From NCBI RefSeq assembly GCF_014845095.1, contig NZ_NKUG01000037.1, forward strand, positions 1 through 34,336: a stretch of DNA of 34,336 bases. Reading direction: 5' to 3'. Of this stretch, positions 1 to 7,629 are shown piece after piece; position 1 is the first letter of the stretch; the number at the start of each line of letters is the position of its first letter. The translations under genes and the position numbers were made by a program. The notes below the pieces were generated by a model. That model saw only the letters and a list, made by a program, of their open reading frames with translations, searched no databases and was not told where the DNA came from. This stretch comes from Methylobacterium bullatum. Lineage in GTDB: Bacteria > Pseudomonadota > Alphaproteobacteria > Rhizobiales > Beijerinckiaceae.

Positions 1-4
1 GCTC

Positions 5-23
5 AAATGTGTAAAAGAGACAG
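5..23 (+). other. Nextera mosaic-end-like sequence (probable adapter residue)
   Basis: The 19 bases AAATGTGTAAAAGAGACAG match the Tn5/Nextera mosaic end AGATGTGTATAAGAGACAG at 17 of 19 positions and lie at the extreme left edge of the window. Residual library adapter at a contig end is the simplest explanation. A genuine genomic sequence is possible because two bases differ. Bases 1-23 should not be trusted as genome sequence. Confidence 0.6.
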
Positions 24-79
24 TGATGGCGCCGAGCTGTTTCGTTAAATTCATTCAAATCATGACGATGGCGTAACGC

Positions 80-334
80 TCAATAACCGTAGCGCCAAGC
101 ACGGCGGCGGGCGTCCCAACGACGCTCGCGACGGATTTCCTGCCGGATGGCTTTGCGACGCAAATAGCGGGCGCTGTGACCATAGCCATAGCCGTAGCCA
201 TACTGCACATGTTCCACGGCGCCCGACGGAGCGATATCCACCTTGCCGAGCGATATGGGGGCAGCCTGGGATGCTGAGGCGAAGCCGGCGCAGGCTACGA
301 ATGCCGTGAGGGCGGCAATCCGGAATGATTTCAT
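80..334 (-). CDS. Small secreted Gly/Tyr- and Arg-rich protein, unknown function
   Basis: An 84-residue protein with a clear Sec signal peptide: MKSF-R start, hydrophobic stretch at about residues 5-20, and an Ala-x-Ala-type cleavage site near residues 22-25 (SQA-AP). The mature part has a YGYGYGYG run at about 46-53, then a strongly basic Arg-rich segment, and ends in YGY. A Shine-Dalgarno-like GAAGGA lies about 10 bases upstream of the ATG. Such short exported GY-rich proteins are common in Hyphomicrobiales and usually unannotated. I recognise no catalytic motif. It is probably periplasmic or surface-associated. It lies alone, with about 100 bases before the next small ORF on the same strand. 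Confidence 0.7.
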   Translation of the reverse strand: MKSFRIAALTAFVACAGFASASQAAPISLGKVDIAPSGAVEHVQYGYGYGYGHSARYLRRKAIRQEIRRERRWDARRRAWRYGY

Positions 335-432
335 CGCGTCGTATTCCTTCGGTCTGGAGTCAGTGGTTCAGGGCCGGGACGGGCATAGAAGGCAACAATC
401 GTTAACGAAACCCAAACATGCCCGTATGACCC

Positions 433-567
433 TCAAACCAGATAGAGAGTCGCCGACGCGCGAAACACCTTGGGGCAATGGGCATCGTTCACGATGCGGA
501 GAGCCTCATCCACCGTAATCCGGCGGTTCAAGGCGAGTTCCTCGAGGGTCATCCACGTTGATGTCAT
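433..567 (-). CDS. Small ORF, 44 residues, hypothetical
   Basis: The ORF runs from an ATG at 567 to TGA at 433, with AGGGA about 8 bases upstream of the start, a good Shine-Dalgarno match. The protein begins MTSTWMTLEELALNRR and ends LYLV. Residues 6-30 look like one or two amphipathic helices (TLEELALNRR..TVDEALRIV). There is one Cys at about 31. I do not recognise a family. It could be a small regulatory or DNA-binding peptide, or a chance ORF. The ribosome binding site and the ordinary amino-acid composition argue for coding. It has no overlap with any longer gene. Confidence 0.4.
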   Translation of the reverse strand: MTSTWMTLEELALNRRITVDEALRIVNDAHCPKVFRASATLYLV

Positions 568-704
568 ACGTTTTTTCCCTTGCTGTCGTTCACTCAACAT
601 GCAGAGGGCCGCATTGGTTCATCGACAGGTCTGGAAGGTCGCCACCGGATGAAGCGATGTGCGGGAAGCCGACGCATCATAACCGTCTGCCAGGAGATGC
701 GTTA

Positions 705-740
705 CAAGGCGAAAACGACGAAGGCCGCCCGAAGGCGGCC
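705..740 (-). terminator. Rho-independent-like terminator after tRNA-Gly
   Basis: GGCCGCC and GGCGGCC (723-729 and 734-740) form a perfect 7-bp stem closed by a CGAA/TTCG tetraloop. Read on the minus strand, the stem is followed by TTCGTCGTTTTCG. It starts about 30 bases past the 3' end of tRNA-Gly, as expected for its terminator. Confidence 0.65.
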
Positions 741-771
741 TGTCGCAGTACTATAAGTCGGTTGGATGAAT

Positions 772-846
772 TGGAGCGGGCGAAGGGATTCGAACCCTCG
801 ACCCCAACCTTGGCAAGGTTGTGCTCTACCCCTGAGCTACACCCGC
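772..846 (-). tRNA. tRNA-Gly(GCC)
   Basis: On the minus strand the sequence begins GCGGGTGTAGCTCAGGGGTA and ends in GGTTCGAATCCC, the acceptor strand CGCCCGC, discriminator T and an encoded CCA. The acceptor arms GCGGGTG and CGCCCGC pair with one G-T. The anticodon loop CTTGCCAAG carries GCC, which reads glycine GGC/GGU codons. The TpsiC arm GGTTCGAATCC is canonical. Length is 75 bases including CCA. It has its own terminator downstream and a possible promoter upstream. Confidence 0.97.
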
Positions 847-900
847 TCACTATGCCGTGCCGCTGAAGGAGAAGACCCGCCGGCGGCCCCGGACGGCGTC

Positions 901-929
901 TCTAAACAACATTATGGCGGGCGTGGCAA
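901..929 (-). promoter_or_regulatory. Possible sigma-70-like promoter for tRNA-Gly
   Basis: On the minus strand TTGCCA (924-929) is followed after 17 bases by TTTAGA (901-906), about 55 bases before the tRNA 5' end. The -35 box is close to consensus and the -10 box is weak. Position and spacing fit a stable-RNA promoter. Confidence 0.3.
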
Positions 930-975
930 GGGCTGTTTTGTGGTTCTTTTGCCGGCGGGCAACTTTCTCGCTTCC

Positions 976-1455
976 TCACCACGCGGCCGCCGGGGATCGC
1001 CCATGGGCGATCTCGCCGAGGCGCTCGCGCGTGGCCCGCGTGGTCCCTTCGGGCAGGGCGTCGAGCGCGAAGAAGTCGCATTGTGCGATCTCCCGGTCGG
1101 GAAGCTTTGGTCCGAGGAGCGTGAAGGCTGGGACGACGTAGACGACGATGTGGTCGCGGCCCGTGGCAGCGGTGCTGCGGAAAAATCCGTGCAGGCGCAT
1201 CGTGTCCGCTTCCTCCACCACGATCTCGGCCTCCTCCCGTAACTCCCTGACCATGGCGTCGACGGCGTTCTCGCCGATTTCGACGCCACCGCCGGGCAAG
1301 TGCCATCCCGCCACATAGGTATGGCGCACGAGGCAGACGCGGCCCCGCGCGTCGAGGGCGACGCCACGCACGCCGAGGGTCATCCCCCGGGACGCGAGGG
1401 CGCCGAACTGGAACAGCCACTGGAAGAGCGGTCGGTCGAGGAGGGTTCTGATCAT
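976..1455 (-). CDS. NUDIX hydrolase
   Basis: A 159-residue NUDIX-fold protein, of the family that hydrolyses nucleoside diphosphates linked to another moiety; the substrate cannot be read from sequence. The Nudix box occupies about residues 56-78: G56, E62 and R70-E71-L72-x-E74-E75 are present. The usual Gly near the end of the box is Glu at 77. The catalytic RE-x2-EE core is intact, so activity is plausible. The ATG at 1455 overlaps the stop of the upstream FAH-family gene in an ATGA arrangement, so the two are translationally coupled. The reading frame stays open upstream of this ATG, but that part is out-of-frame shadow of the FAH gene. I chose the coupled ATG. Confidence 0.88.
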   Translation of the reverse strand: MIRTLLDRPLFQWLFQFGALASRGMTLGVRGVALDARGRVCLVRHTYVAGWHLPGGGVEIGENAVDAMVRELREEAEIVVEEADTMRLHGFFRSTAATGRDHIVVYVVPAFTLLGPKLPDREIAQCDFFALDALPEGTTRATRERLGEIAHGRSPAAAW

Positions 1456-2150
1456 ACGACGATGAGGCGGATGGCGCCGAAGCCTTCGATGGCCGCCTCC
1501 ATTGCCTGTCCGCGCTCGACCGCGCCGACGCCCGAAGGCGTGCCCGTGAAGATCAGGTCGCCGGGATGGAGCTCGAAATAGGTGGACAAGAGCGCGATCT
1601 GGTCGGCGATGGACCAGATCATCTCCGATAGGTCGCCGGCTTGACGGGAAATGTCGTCCACTGAGAGCACGATGGCGCCGCGCATCGGATGCCCGCGACC
1701 TTCTACCCGGTGGAGCGGTCCGATGGGGGCCGAGGCATCGGCTGACTTGGCGAGGTCCCACGGGCGGGCAAGGCGCTTTGCTTCGTCCTGAACATCGCGG
1801 CGGGTCATATCGAGGCCGACGGCGTAGCCGTAGACGTGATCCAGTGCCTCAGTCGCGGGAATGTCCCGCCCGCCGCGTCCGAGAGCGGCCACGAGTTCCA
1901 CCTCGAAATGGTAATTAGCGGTACGCGGCGGATAGGGATGATCCACCGCCTCCGAGCCCGGGACGATCTGAAGCGCGTCCGCCGGCTTCATGAAAAAGAA
2001 CGGCGGCTCGCGCTCAGGATCCTTTCCCATTTCGCGGGCATGAGCGGCGTAGTTGCGCCCCACACAATAGACGCGGCGCACGGGGAAGAAGTCTTCGCTG
2101 CCGACGATAGGCAGGGCAATGCGGGGTGGGTTCGGGATCACGGACAGCAT
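1452..2150 (-). CDS. Fumarylacetoacetate hydrolase (FAH) family protein
   Basis: A 232-residue single-domain FAH-fold protein, of the size of fumarylpyruvate hydrolase, YcgM and acylpyruvase-type enzymes. These cleave C-C bonds in beta-diketo acids using Mg2+ or Mn2+. The diagnostic N-terminal signature RVYCVGRNYAAHAREM is at about 26-41. The metal ligands appear as E83 and E85 (HFEVEL) and D114 (VGLDMTRRD). The C-terminal GDLIFTGTPSGVG loop is intact. A strong AGGAGG lies 10 bases before the ATG at 2150. It is the first gene of a two-gene unit with the NUDIX gene. Its exact substrate (acylpyruvate, fumarylpyruvate or oxaloacetate) is not determinable here. Confidence 0.92.
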   Translation of the reverse strand: MLSVIPNPPRIALPIVGSEDFFPVRRVYCVGRNYAAHAREMGKDPEREPPFFFMKPADALQIVPGSEAVDHPYPPRTANYHFEVELVAALGRGGRDIPATEALDHVYGYAVGLDMTRRDVQDEAKRLARPWDLAKSADASAPIGPLHRVEGRGHPMRGAIVLSVDDISRQAGDLSEMIWSIADQIALLSTYFELHPGDLIFTGTPSGVGAVERGQAMEAAIEGFGAIRLIVV

Positions 2151-2230
2151 CGGTCTGGCGCCTCCTGATGGGTTTGCTCGGATCGGTTGCGGGGCAGCCC
2201 TGCGCCCTGCAAAGAGGGGTCACTATCATT

Positions 2231-2236
2231 ATTATA
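2231..2236 (-). promoter_or_regulatory. Candidate -10 box (TATAAT) for the FAH-NUDIX unit
   Basis: A perfect TATAAT on the minus strand sits in an AT-rich island of the otherwise GC-rich divergent spacer (2151-2318), about 80 bases before the FAH start. No convincing -35 hexamer is found at 16-18 bases; the nearest is ATGGCG. The same AT island could also serve the divergent flavoprotein gene. Confidence 0.35.
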
Positions 2237-2318
2237 TGAGGAGAGCCGCCCGCCGCCATCGTGCCGGTCCTGCCCTGACCCCTCGTGTTGCCCCTTCATC
2301 TCCTGCCCCGAGCTTTCC

Positions 2319-3764
2319 GTGATCGCTTCCGCCGAATTCCTTTCTCGTCTCGCCGATCGGTTGGGGGAGGAGCATGTCCTCACGGCGCCCGCTGACATCG
2401 CACCTCATCTCGTGGAATGGCGCGGCCTCTTCCGGGGGAGCGCAATCGCCGTCGTCCGTCCGGCCGATACCGGCGAGGTCGCCTTCGTCGTCGCGGCCTG
2501 CGCCGAAGCTGGAATCGCAATCGTTGCCCAGGGCGGCAATACCGGACTGGTGGGGGGCGGCGTGCCACAGGGCGGGATCGTCCTGTCCCTGTGTCGTCTC
2601 TCCCGCATTCGCGCCATCGACCGCCTGAGCGCCAGCATTACCGTCGAAGCCGGCGCCCTGCTCGCCGAGGTTCAGGCGGCGGCCGACGTGGAGGAAATGC
2701 TGTTTCCCCTTTCACTGCCTTCGGAAGGGTCGTGCACGATCGGCGGGAACCTCGCCACCAATGCCGGCGGGACCGGAGTCCTCGCCTACGGCAACACGCG
2801 CGATCTCGTGCTCGGCCTCGAAGTGGTGCTGGCTGATGGCCGAGTCTGGAACGGTCTGAGCGCACTGCGTAAGGACAATGCGGGCTACGACCTGAAACAC
2901 CTGTTCGTCGGATCGGAAGGGACGCTGGGAATCATCACCGCGGCGGTGCTGAAGCTCTATCCCAAGCCCTCGTCGCGGGCGGTGGGTTTCGCTGGCTTGT
3001 CGTCCCCACACGCGGCTCTGACCCTTTTCGACAAGTTGAAGCGGACGGTCGGACGCGATCTCACGGCATTCGAGTTCATTCCGCGCTTCGGCCTCGACAT
3101 CGTGCTGAAACATAGGCCTGGATTTCTGCGCCCCCTCACCGGCGACCATGCTGCCTACGCGCTCGTCGAGATGTCCACGACGCGCGCCGGGCCGGAGGCT
3201 TTGGGCGGCCTCGAGAAGGCCCTCGCCGCTTCGATTGAGGATGGTCTCGTTGAAGATGCAGTCATCGGATTGAGCGAGACGCAGAACGCGAACTTATGGG
3301 CGCTTCGCGAAAACCTGTCCGACGTTCAGTCACTCGAAGGCGGTTCGATCAAGCACGACGTCTCGGTACCGCTCTCGCGTCTGGCCGACTTCCTGGATAC
3401 GGCGATTGCAGCCTGCGAAGCCGAAATGCCGGGCCTGCGCGTCTGCGCGTTCGGGCATTTCGGCGACGGTAACATCCACTTCAACCTCAGCCAGCCTCTC
3501 GGCATGGAGAAGGCCGCTTTCCTCAAGCATTGGGCTCGCTTCAATAGGATCGTTCACGACATTGTGCATGATATGGGCGGGTCCATCGCCGCCGAGCATG
3601 GCATCGGCCTGATCAAGCGCGACGAACTGGGCCTTTACGGCGATCCAGTGGGCCTGGACCTGATGCGTCGGTTCAAGCTCGCCCTCGATCCGCACGATCT
3701 CCTAAACCCTGGGAAGATCGTAGCAATGTCGGCAAATCCACCTCCGGCGCTTCCTCCCGAATAG
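2319..3764 (+). CDS. FAD-binding oxidoreductase (GlcD / D-2-hydroxyglutarate dehydrogenase type)
   Basis: A flavoprotein of the VAO/PCMH family that oxidises a D-2-hydroxy acid; D-2-hydroxyglutarate or D-lactate are the usual candidates. From the GTG at 2319 it is 481 residues, the normal family length. The open frame extends 44 codons further upstream, but that segment is low-complexity and unlike the family. The FAD-binding domain shows VVRPADTGEV (about 45-54), QGGNTGLVGGG (71-81), NLATNAGG and GSEGTLGIIT. The C-terminal domain carries the metal/substrate motif H380-FGDGNI-H387 and E426-H427-GIG, typical of the D2HGDH/GlcD group. It is divergent from the FAH gene. No glcE/glcF partners are adjacent, which favours a stand-alone D2HGDH-like enzyme. 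Confidence 0.9.
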   Translation: MIASAEFLSRLADRLGEEHVLTAPADIAPHLVEWRGLFRGSAIAVVRPADTGEVAFVVAACAEAGIAIVAQGGNTGLVGGGVPQGGIVLSLCRLSRIRAIDRLSASITVEAGALLAEVQAAADVEEMLFPLSLPSEGSCTIGGNLATNAGGTGVLAYGNTRDLVLGLEVVLADGRVWNGLSALRKDNAGYDLKHLFVGSEGTLGIITAAVLKLYPKPSSRAVGFAGLSSPHAALTLFDKLKRTVGRDLTAFEFIPRFGLDIVLKHRPGFLRPLTGDHAAYALVEMSTTRAGPEALGGLEKALAASIEDGLVEDAVIGLSETQNANLWALRENLSDVQSLEGGSIKHDVSVPLSRLADFLDTAIAACEAEMPGLRVCAFGHFGDGNIHFNLSQPLGMEKAAFLKHWARFNRIVHDIVHDMGGSIAAEHGIGLIKRDELGLYGDPVGLDLMRRFKLALDPHDLLNPGKIVAMSANPPPALPPE

Positions 3765-4079
3765 GATTCGGGGCCATGACCTTGCCTTTCGGGAGCGAAC
3801 CGAACGCTCATCCGCGTTTTGCACAAGCCCATTGTGCGGCGCACAAGAAAGGATCACAATCCGTCTCGCGACGCGCCATAAATCGGGTTCGAATTCCGAT
3901 CTAAAGCGTTGTCGCGGTGAGAGTGCTGCTTGAGTGCGCTGCAGCGTCTTATGGGGGCGTTAACGATCTAGGCCCCTTCATGAGAGGCGGATCGCACCCT
4001 CAATGACGGCCTGCCCAGCCTGGCGACAACCATTTGCCGGCTGTGCTCTTGAATTACAGGGACCGAAGGAGACCAGACG
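3765..4079. other. Intergenic region, 315 bases, no gene seen
   Basis: No ORF with coding character is found. It contains a perfect inverted repeat TTGTGC-GGC-GCACAA (3832-3846) with an extra GCACAA at 3821-3826, which could be an operator or attenuator. It also holds the first copy of a 13-base sequence CGAATTCCGATCT (3890-3902), which recurs at 4399-4411 on the other side of the next gene. AAGGAGA just before 4080 is the ribosome binding site of the DUF2218 gene. Confidence 0.5.
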
Positions 4080-4373
4080 ATGCCGACCTCGCAGGCGAGA
4101 GTTCCTACTGCCGAGGCAAGCCGCTACCTGAAGCAGCTTTGCCGCCATTGGAGTCATAAGTTCCCCGTGGAGGCCACGGATGCGGCCGGTACGGTGCCGT
4201 TCGGCGAGGATCGCATTTGCACGTTCCAGGCAGAAGCCGATGCCCTGCTGATGCGTGTGGCGACCCCCGACCCGGCCGGTCTGACCCGTCTCGAAAACGT
4301 GGTGGCCGACCACCTCATGCGTTTTGCCTTCCGCGAGAATCTCGGCGAAATCACCTGGTCGCGCGCGGCCTGA
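4080..4373 (+). CDS. DUF2218 domain-containing protein
   Basis: A 97-residue soluble protein matching the DUF2218 pattern along its length: an N-terminal S-x-Y-LKQLCRHWSHKF segment (about 14-28), a central FGEDRICTFQAE (41-52), and a C-terminal ENVVADHLMRFAFRE segment (72-86). The family has no established biochemical role. In some genomes it neighbours iron-uptake or siderophore-related genes, but nothing of that kind is adjacent here. AAGGAGA lies about 8 bases before the ATG. The gene is flanked by two copies of a 13-base direct repeat (3890-3902 and 4399-4411). Confidence 0.88.
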   Translation: MPTSQARVPTAEASRYLKQLCRHWSHKFPVEATDAAGTVPFGEDRICTFQAEADALLMRVATPDPAGLTRLENVVADHLMRFAFRENLGEITWSRAA

Positions 4374-4424
4374 CCGCCCCGCGCTTGAAACCCCGCCACG
4401 AATTCCGATCTTGCTGAGCGTCGT

Positions 4425-4443
4425 CCCCGCAGCCTATGCGGGG
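4425..4443 (+). terminator. GC-rich hairpin between DUF2218 and aminopeptidase genes
   Basis: CCCCGCA and TGCGGGG form a perfect 7-bp stem with a GCCTA loop, ending 7 bases before the GAGGAG ribosome binding site of the next gene. There is no U-run, so it may be a weak terminator, an attenuator or an mRNA 5' stabiliser. Confidence 0.35.
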
Positions 4444-4464
4444 TGGGGCTGAGGAGACAGGGTG

Positions 4465-5730
4465 ATGACGACGAGCACTGGGGCTGACACGATCGCCCTC
4501 CCCTTCGACGAGCGGATCGGCCGCCTCGCCGAGGTGGCGGTCCGAATTGGGCTCGGGCTGAAGCATAGCCAGGAATTGGTGATAACCGCGCCGCTCGAAG
4601 CCGCGCCCCTCGCCCGCGCGATTACCACCGAAGCCTACAAGGCCGGCGCGTCCCTGGTGACAACCTTTTATTCCGACGATGCCGCAACCCTGGCTCGTTT
4701 CGCTCACGCGCCTGACGACGCGTTCGATACTGCGGCGGGCTGGCTTTACGGCGGTATGGCCGAAGCCTTCCGCAACGGGGCCGCGAGGCTGGCGATCGCC
4801 GGAGATGATCCATCCTTGCTGGCCGGCCAGGATTCGCAGAAGGTCGCCCGCGCCAATCGCTCGCGCTCGAAGGCCTATGTGCCGGCCCTTGAGCTTATCG
4901 CCAACTTCGCCACCAACTGGACGATCGTCTCGGCGGCGACCCGCCCGTGGGCGCGGACCGTCTTCCCGGATTGCCCGGAGGACGAGGCGCTGGCACGCCT
5001 GTGGGACGCGATTTTCGCCGCGTCCCGGGTCGACGGAGACGATCCGGTGGGCCAGTGGAAGGCGCATAACGATGCTCTCCACGCCCGCACTAAAATCCTC
5101 AATCAGCATCGCTTCGCGGCTGTGCGGTTTCAAGGGCCGGATACCGACCTCACCGTCGGTCTCGCTGACGATCACGAATGGTGCGGCGGTGCATCCGTCT
5201 CGCGCAGCGGCATCCTGTGCAATGCCAATATTCCCACCGAGGAGGTGTTCACCACGCCGCACAAGTTGCGGGTGGACGGCTATGTGGCAAGCACCAAGCC
5301 CCTGTCATACCAGGGCACGTTGATCGACGGTATCCGGGTTCGGTTTGAAGAGGGGCGTATCGTCGAGGCGACGGCTCGCACGGGAAGCGACGTCCTCGCG
5401 CGGGTGCTCGACACGGACGAGGGTTCCCGCCGTCTCGGCGAGGTCGCCCTGGTGCCGGCCTCGTCCGCCATTTCGGCTTCCGGACTGCTGTTCTACAACA
5501 CCCTGTACGACGAGAACGCCGCAAGCCACATTGCTCTGGGGCAGGCGTACAGCAAATGTTTCCTCAATGGTGGAGAAGGCTTCAGTGAGGACGACCTCGC
5601 GGCACGTGGCGCAAACCGTAGCCTGATCCATATCGACTGGATGATCGGCTCTGCCGACATTGATGTCGACGGACTTACTGCCGAAGGGCGCGCGGTACCG
5701 GTGATGCGCGCGGGGGAATGGATCGGCTGA
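4465..5730 (+). CDS. M29-family metalloaminopeptidase
   Basis: A 421-residue cytoplasmic aminopeptidase of MEROPS family M29 (AmpS / aminopeptidase T type), which removes N-terminal residues using two metal ions. Candidate ligands are spaced as in the family: E260 (NIPTEEVFT), E326 (LGEVALV), H355 (ASHIALG), H389 and D391 (IHIDWMIGS), with catalytic Tyr348 in LYDEN. GAGGAG at 4451-4456 is 8 bases before this ATG. A GTG one codon earlier (4462) is an alternative start only 5 bases from the same site. The gene converges on the DUF1223 gene 28 bases downstream. It is a general peptide-turnover enzyme with no obvious functional partner nearby. Confidence 0.93.
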   Translation: MTTSTGADTIALPFDERIGRLAEVAVRIGLGLKHSQELVITAPLEAAPLARAITTEAYKAGASLVTTFYSDDAATLARFAHAPDDAFDTAAGWLYGGMAEAFRNGAARLAIAGDDPSLLAGQDSQKVARANRSRSKAYVPALELIANFATNWTIVSAATRPWARTVFPDCPEDEALARLWDAIFAASRVDGDDPVGQWKAHNDALHARTKILNQHRFAAVRFQGPDTDLTVGLADDHEWCGGASVSRSGILCNANIPTEEVFTTPHKLRVDGYVASTKPLSYQGTLIDGIRVRFEEGRIVEATARTGSDVLARVLDTDEGSRRLGEVALVPASSAISASGLLFYNTLYDENAASHIALGQAYSKCFLNGGEGFSEDDLAARGANRSLIHIDWMIGSADIDVDGLTAEGRAVPVMRAGEWIG

Positions 5731-5758
5731 GGCACAGAAGGCGGGAAGTGGCCGTGGC

Positions 5759-6508
5759 TCAGAAGCCGGGACCCTTCGTGGCACCGAGAATCCGAGCGGG
5801 ATGGGCCAGCGTCCCGCTCTGGAGTACGACCACGTAACCGTCGGCATTGCCCGAACGAACGAGGGTGCGCGGGAGTTCGAAATGCGTGGCTTGGCCCGTC
5901 CAGGCTCCGACCCGATGCATCCCGCGCACCACGTTGACGTAATCCACCACCTGCCCCTTGTTCTCGCCGTGCGCGACGGCTGTCCGGTGCCTGCGCAGGA
6001 TTGGCAGCAGCCAGACCTCGCCGGTGCCGCGTCCGGCGCCGATATCGATGGCGATACGGTCCCCCTGGTCCGTTGCCTTCACCGATACGATGAGGCCGCT
6101 CGATTGTCGTGCCGCACGAAGGCTGCGGTCCAGGAATGCCCGGTCCGACCGGACCGGGGACGGCTCGCCGTTGACGATGGCCTGGGGCGTAAAGAGCTGG
6201 CGCTCACCGTGGCTGAGAGCATAGGCGCGCTGGCGCTCGGTGAACGCCGGAATCGCGAACTCGTCCTTCCAGCCGAGATAATCCCAGTAGGTGACCGGCA
6301 GTGTCAGGGCGATAACGTCGGGCTGCTGAGCGTACTCTCCCATCATCCGGGAGGCCTGCTGGCAGGCGCCGCAACCTTGGCTAGTGAAGAGTTCGATCAC
6401 CGCGCGGGGCGGCTCGGCGCGAGCCGGACCCACCATGTGCGTCAGGACAATGGTCAGCGCGAGGAGGCTTGGCGCGGAGCGGCGCATGCGTGAAGCGGAT
6501 CGGCCCAT
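5759..6508 (-). CDS. DUF1223 thioredoxin-like exported protein
   Basis: A 249-residue protein with an N-terminal signal/anchor (basic MGRSASRMRR, then a hydrophobic stretch ending at about residue 32, PARA-EPP) and a DUF1223 domain. This is a thioredoxin-like fold with the redox motif ELFTSQG-C46-GA-C49. Later conserved stretches are VTYWDYLGWKDEFA and the FTPQAIVNGE segment. It is probably a periplasmic thiol/disulfide protein; no substrate is known for the family. The ATG at 6508 is preceded by a close AGG. An alternative ATG at 6487 would keep the signal peptide. An upstream frame to 6595 would overlap lpxXL and is not used. It lies 19 bases after lpxXL and may be its last co-transcribed gene. 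Confidence 0.85.
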   Translation of the reverse strand: MGRSASRMRRSAPSLLALTIVLTHMVGPARAEPPRAVIELFTSQGCGACQQASRMMGEYAQQPDVIALTLPVTYWDYLGWKDEFAIPAFTERQRAYALSHGERQLFTPQAIVNGEPSPVRSDRAFLDRSLRAARQSSGLIVSVKATDQGDRIAIDIGAGRGTGEVWLLPILRRHRTAVAHGENKGQVVDYVNVVRGMHRVGAWTGQATHFELPRTLVRSGNADGYVVVLQSGTLAHPARILGATKGPGF

Positions 6509-6527
6509 ATACCTATGTGACAGCGCC

Positions 6528-7532
6528 TCAGCCTGGAACGGAAGACACGTTGTCTCGATGGGCCGTGGATGAGTCCGACTGTGTCGGCGGGGCAACCTTG
6601 GGTTTTGGCAGCATGTTCGGGCGCCAGCGCCTGTGCATCCAGAGCCACTGGCCGGGATTGTCTCGGACCCATTGCTCCACCACGCGGGTCATCGCCTGCA
6701 TCGCGCCCTGGACGTCGATCTCGCCTTTGGCATCACGGGGCAGATCGAGGGGTGGGGTGAGTTCGAGATGAAAGCGGGCATTGTCCTTGCGCACCACGCG
6801 GACCCCGTGAACGGGACATTCGTAATGCTTGGCGAGCTTGGCGAGCAAAGGGTTCACCAGAACGGGTCGGCCGAAGAACTCCACCACCACACCGCGGGTG
6901 AAATGCTGATCGATGAGCTGGCCGAGATGGCCGCCGCGTTCCACGACGCCCTGCATCGAAAATACGGCGCCTTGCCCCGCTGCCGCCAACCCGCCCATGG
7001 TCTCGCGGCGCACCTCGGCGACGAGGCGGGCTGAGGCGATGTCGTTGGGGGGGCGAAAGATCGCAGTAGCCTCAAGCCCGTAGCGAGCGGCGCAGATCGC
7101 TGGCAATTCCCAATTTGCGAGGTGGGCAGCGAAGATGAGCCCCGGCTTGCCGTCGTCGCGCAAGGCCTCGAAATGTTCGGCGCCGGCAACGGTCATCCGC
7201 TGACTCGCCGGATCGTTGGGGTTGATATCGAACAGGGTGGCAAGATGCGCGTATTCTGCCCCCGTCCGGCCGAGATTGTCCCAAGCCTGGGCCGCGAGCG
7301 CCCTGATCGCGGCCTCATCCTTCTCGGGGTAAGCAGCACGCAGATTCGCCAATGCGATACGGTTCGCCGGCAGGAACTGCCCCACCCTTCGCGCAATCGC
7401 CCCGCCGGTCCGGCTCGCCCGCTCGGTCCCCAGCATCCGCGCTAACCAGAACAGGCAGCGGACGAGCGGAATCATGGCAATCCCCGCCATCCGGGGCAGA
7501 TGGCGGTTCAGGACGAGGGCAAGACGCAGCAC
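6528..7532 (-). CDS. lpxXL: Lipid A acyltransferase, LpxXL-type (LpxL/HtrB family)
   Basis: A 334-residue inner-membrane acyltransferase of the LpxL/HtrB/MsbB family. The family motif HX4E is H137-LANW-E142, followed by FRPPND and the ARL..VRRETMGG segment expected of the family. An N-terminal hydrophobic helix (about residues 16-34) anchors it. Because it belongs to the acpXL/fabZXL/fabF cluster, the inferred reaction is transfer of the very-long-chain hydroxy acyl group from AcpXL to Kdo2-lipid A, as shown for rhizobial LpxXL. The start is a GTG with a weak CGGA upstream. A 97-base gap separates it from the dehydrogenase gene. Activity as an ordinary lauroyl transferase is the alternative, but context favours LpxXL. 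Confidence 0.9.
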   Translation of the reverse strand: MLRLALVLNRHLPRMAGIAMIPLVRCLFWLARMLGTERASRTGGAIARRVGQFLPANRIALANLRAAYPEKDEAAIRALAAQAWDNLGRTGAEYAHLATLFDINPNDPASQRMTVAGAEHFEALRDDGKPGLIFAAHLANWELPAICAARYGLEATAIFRPPNDIASARLVAEVRRETMGGLAAAGQGAVFSMQGVVERGGHLGQLIDQHFTRGVVVEFFGRPVLVNPLLAKLAKHYECPVHGVRVVRKDNARFHLELTPPLDLPRDAKGEIDVQGAMQAMTRVVEQWVRDNPGQWLWMHRRWRPNMLPKPKVAPPTQSDSSTAHRDNVSSVPG

Positions 7533-7629
7533 GAGACTATCCGGAAGTGGCTATCATGCTCGTGTAGAACATTTTTTGGAGAAGTGGCAGCCTGAGGTGA
7601 ATGCGAGTCATGCTTGCCCCAACGATAGG

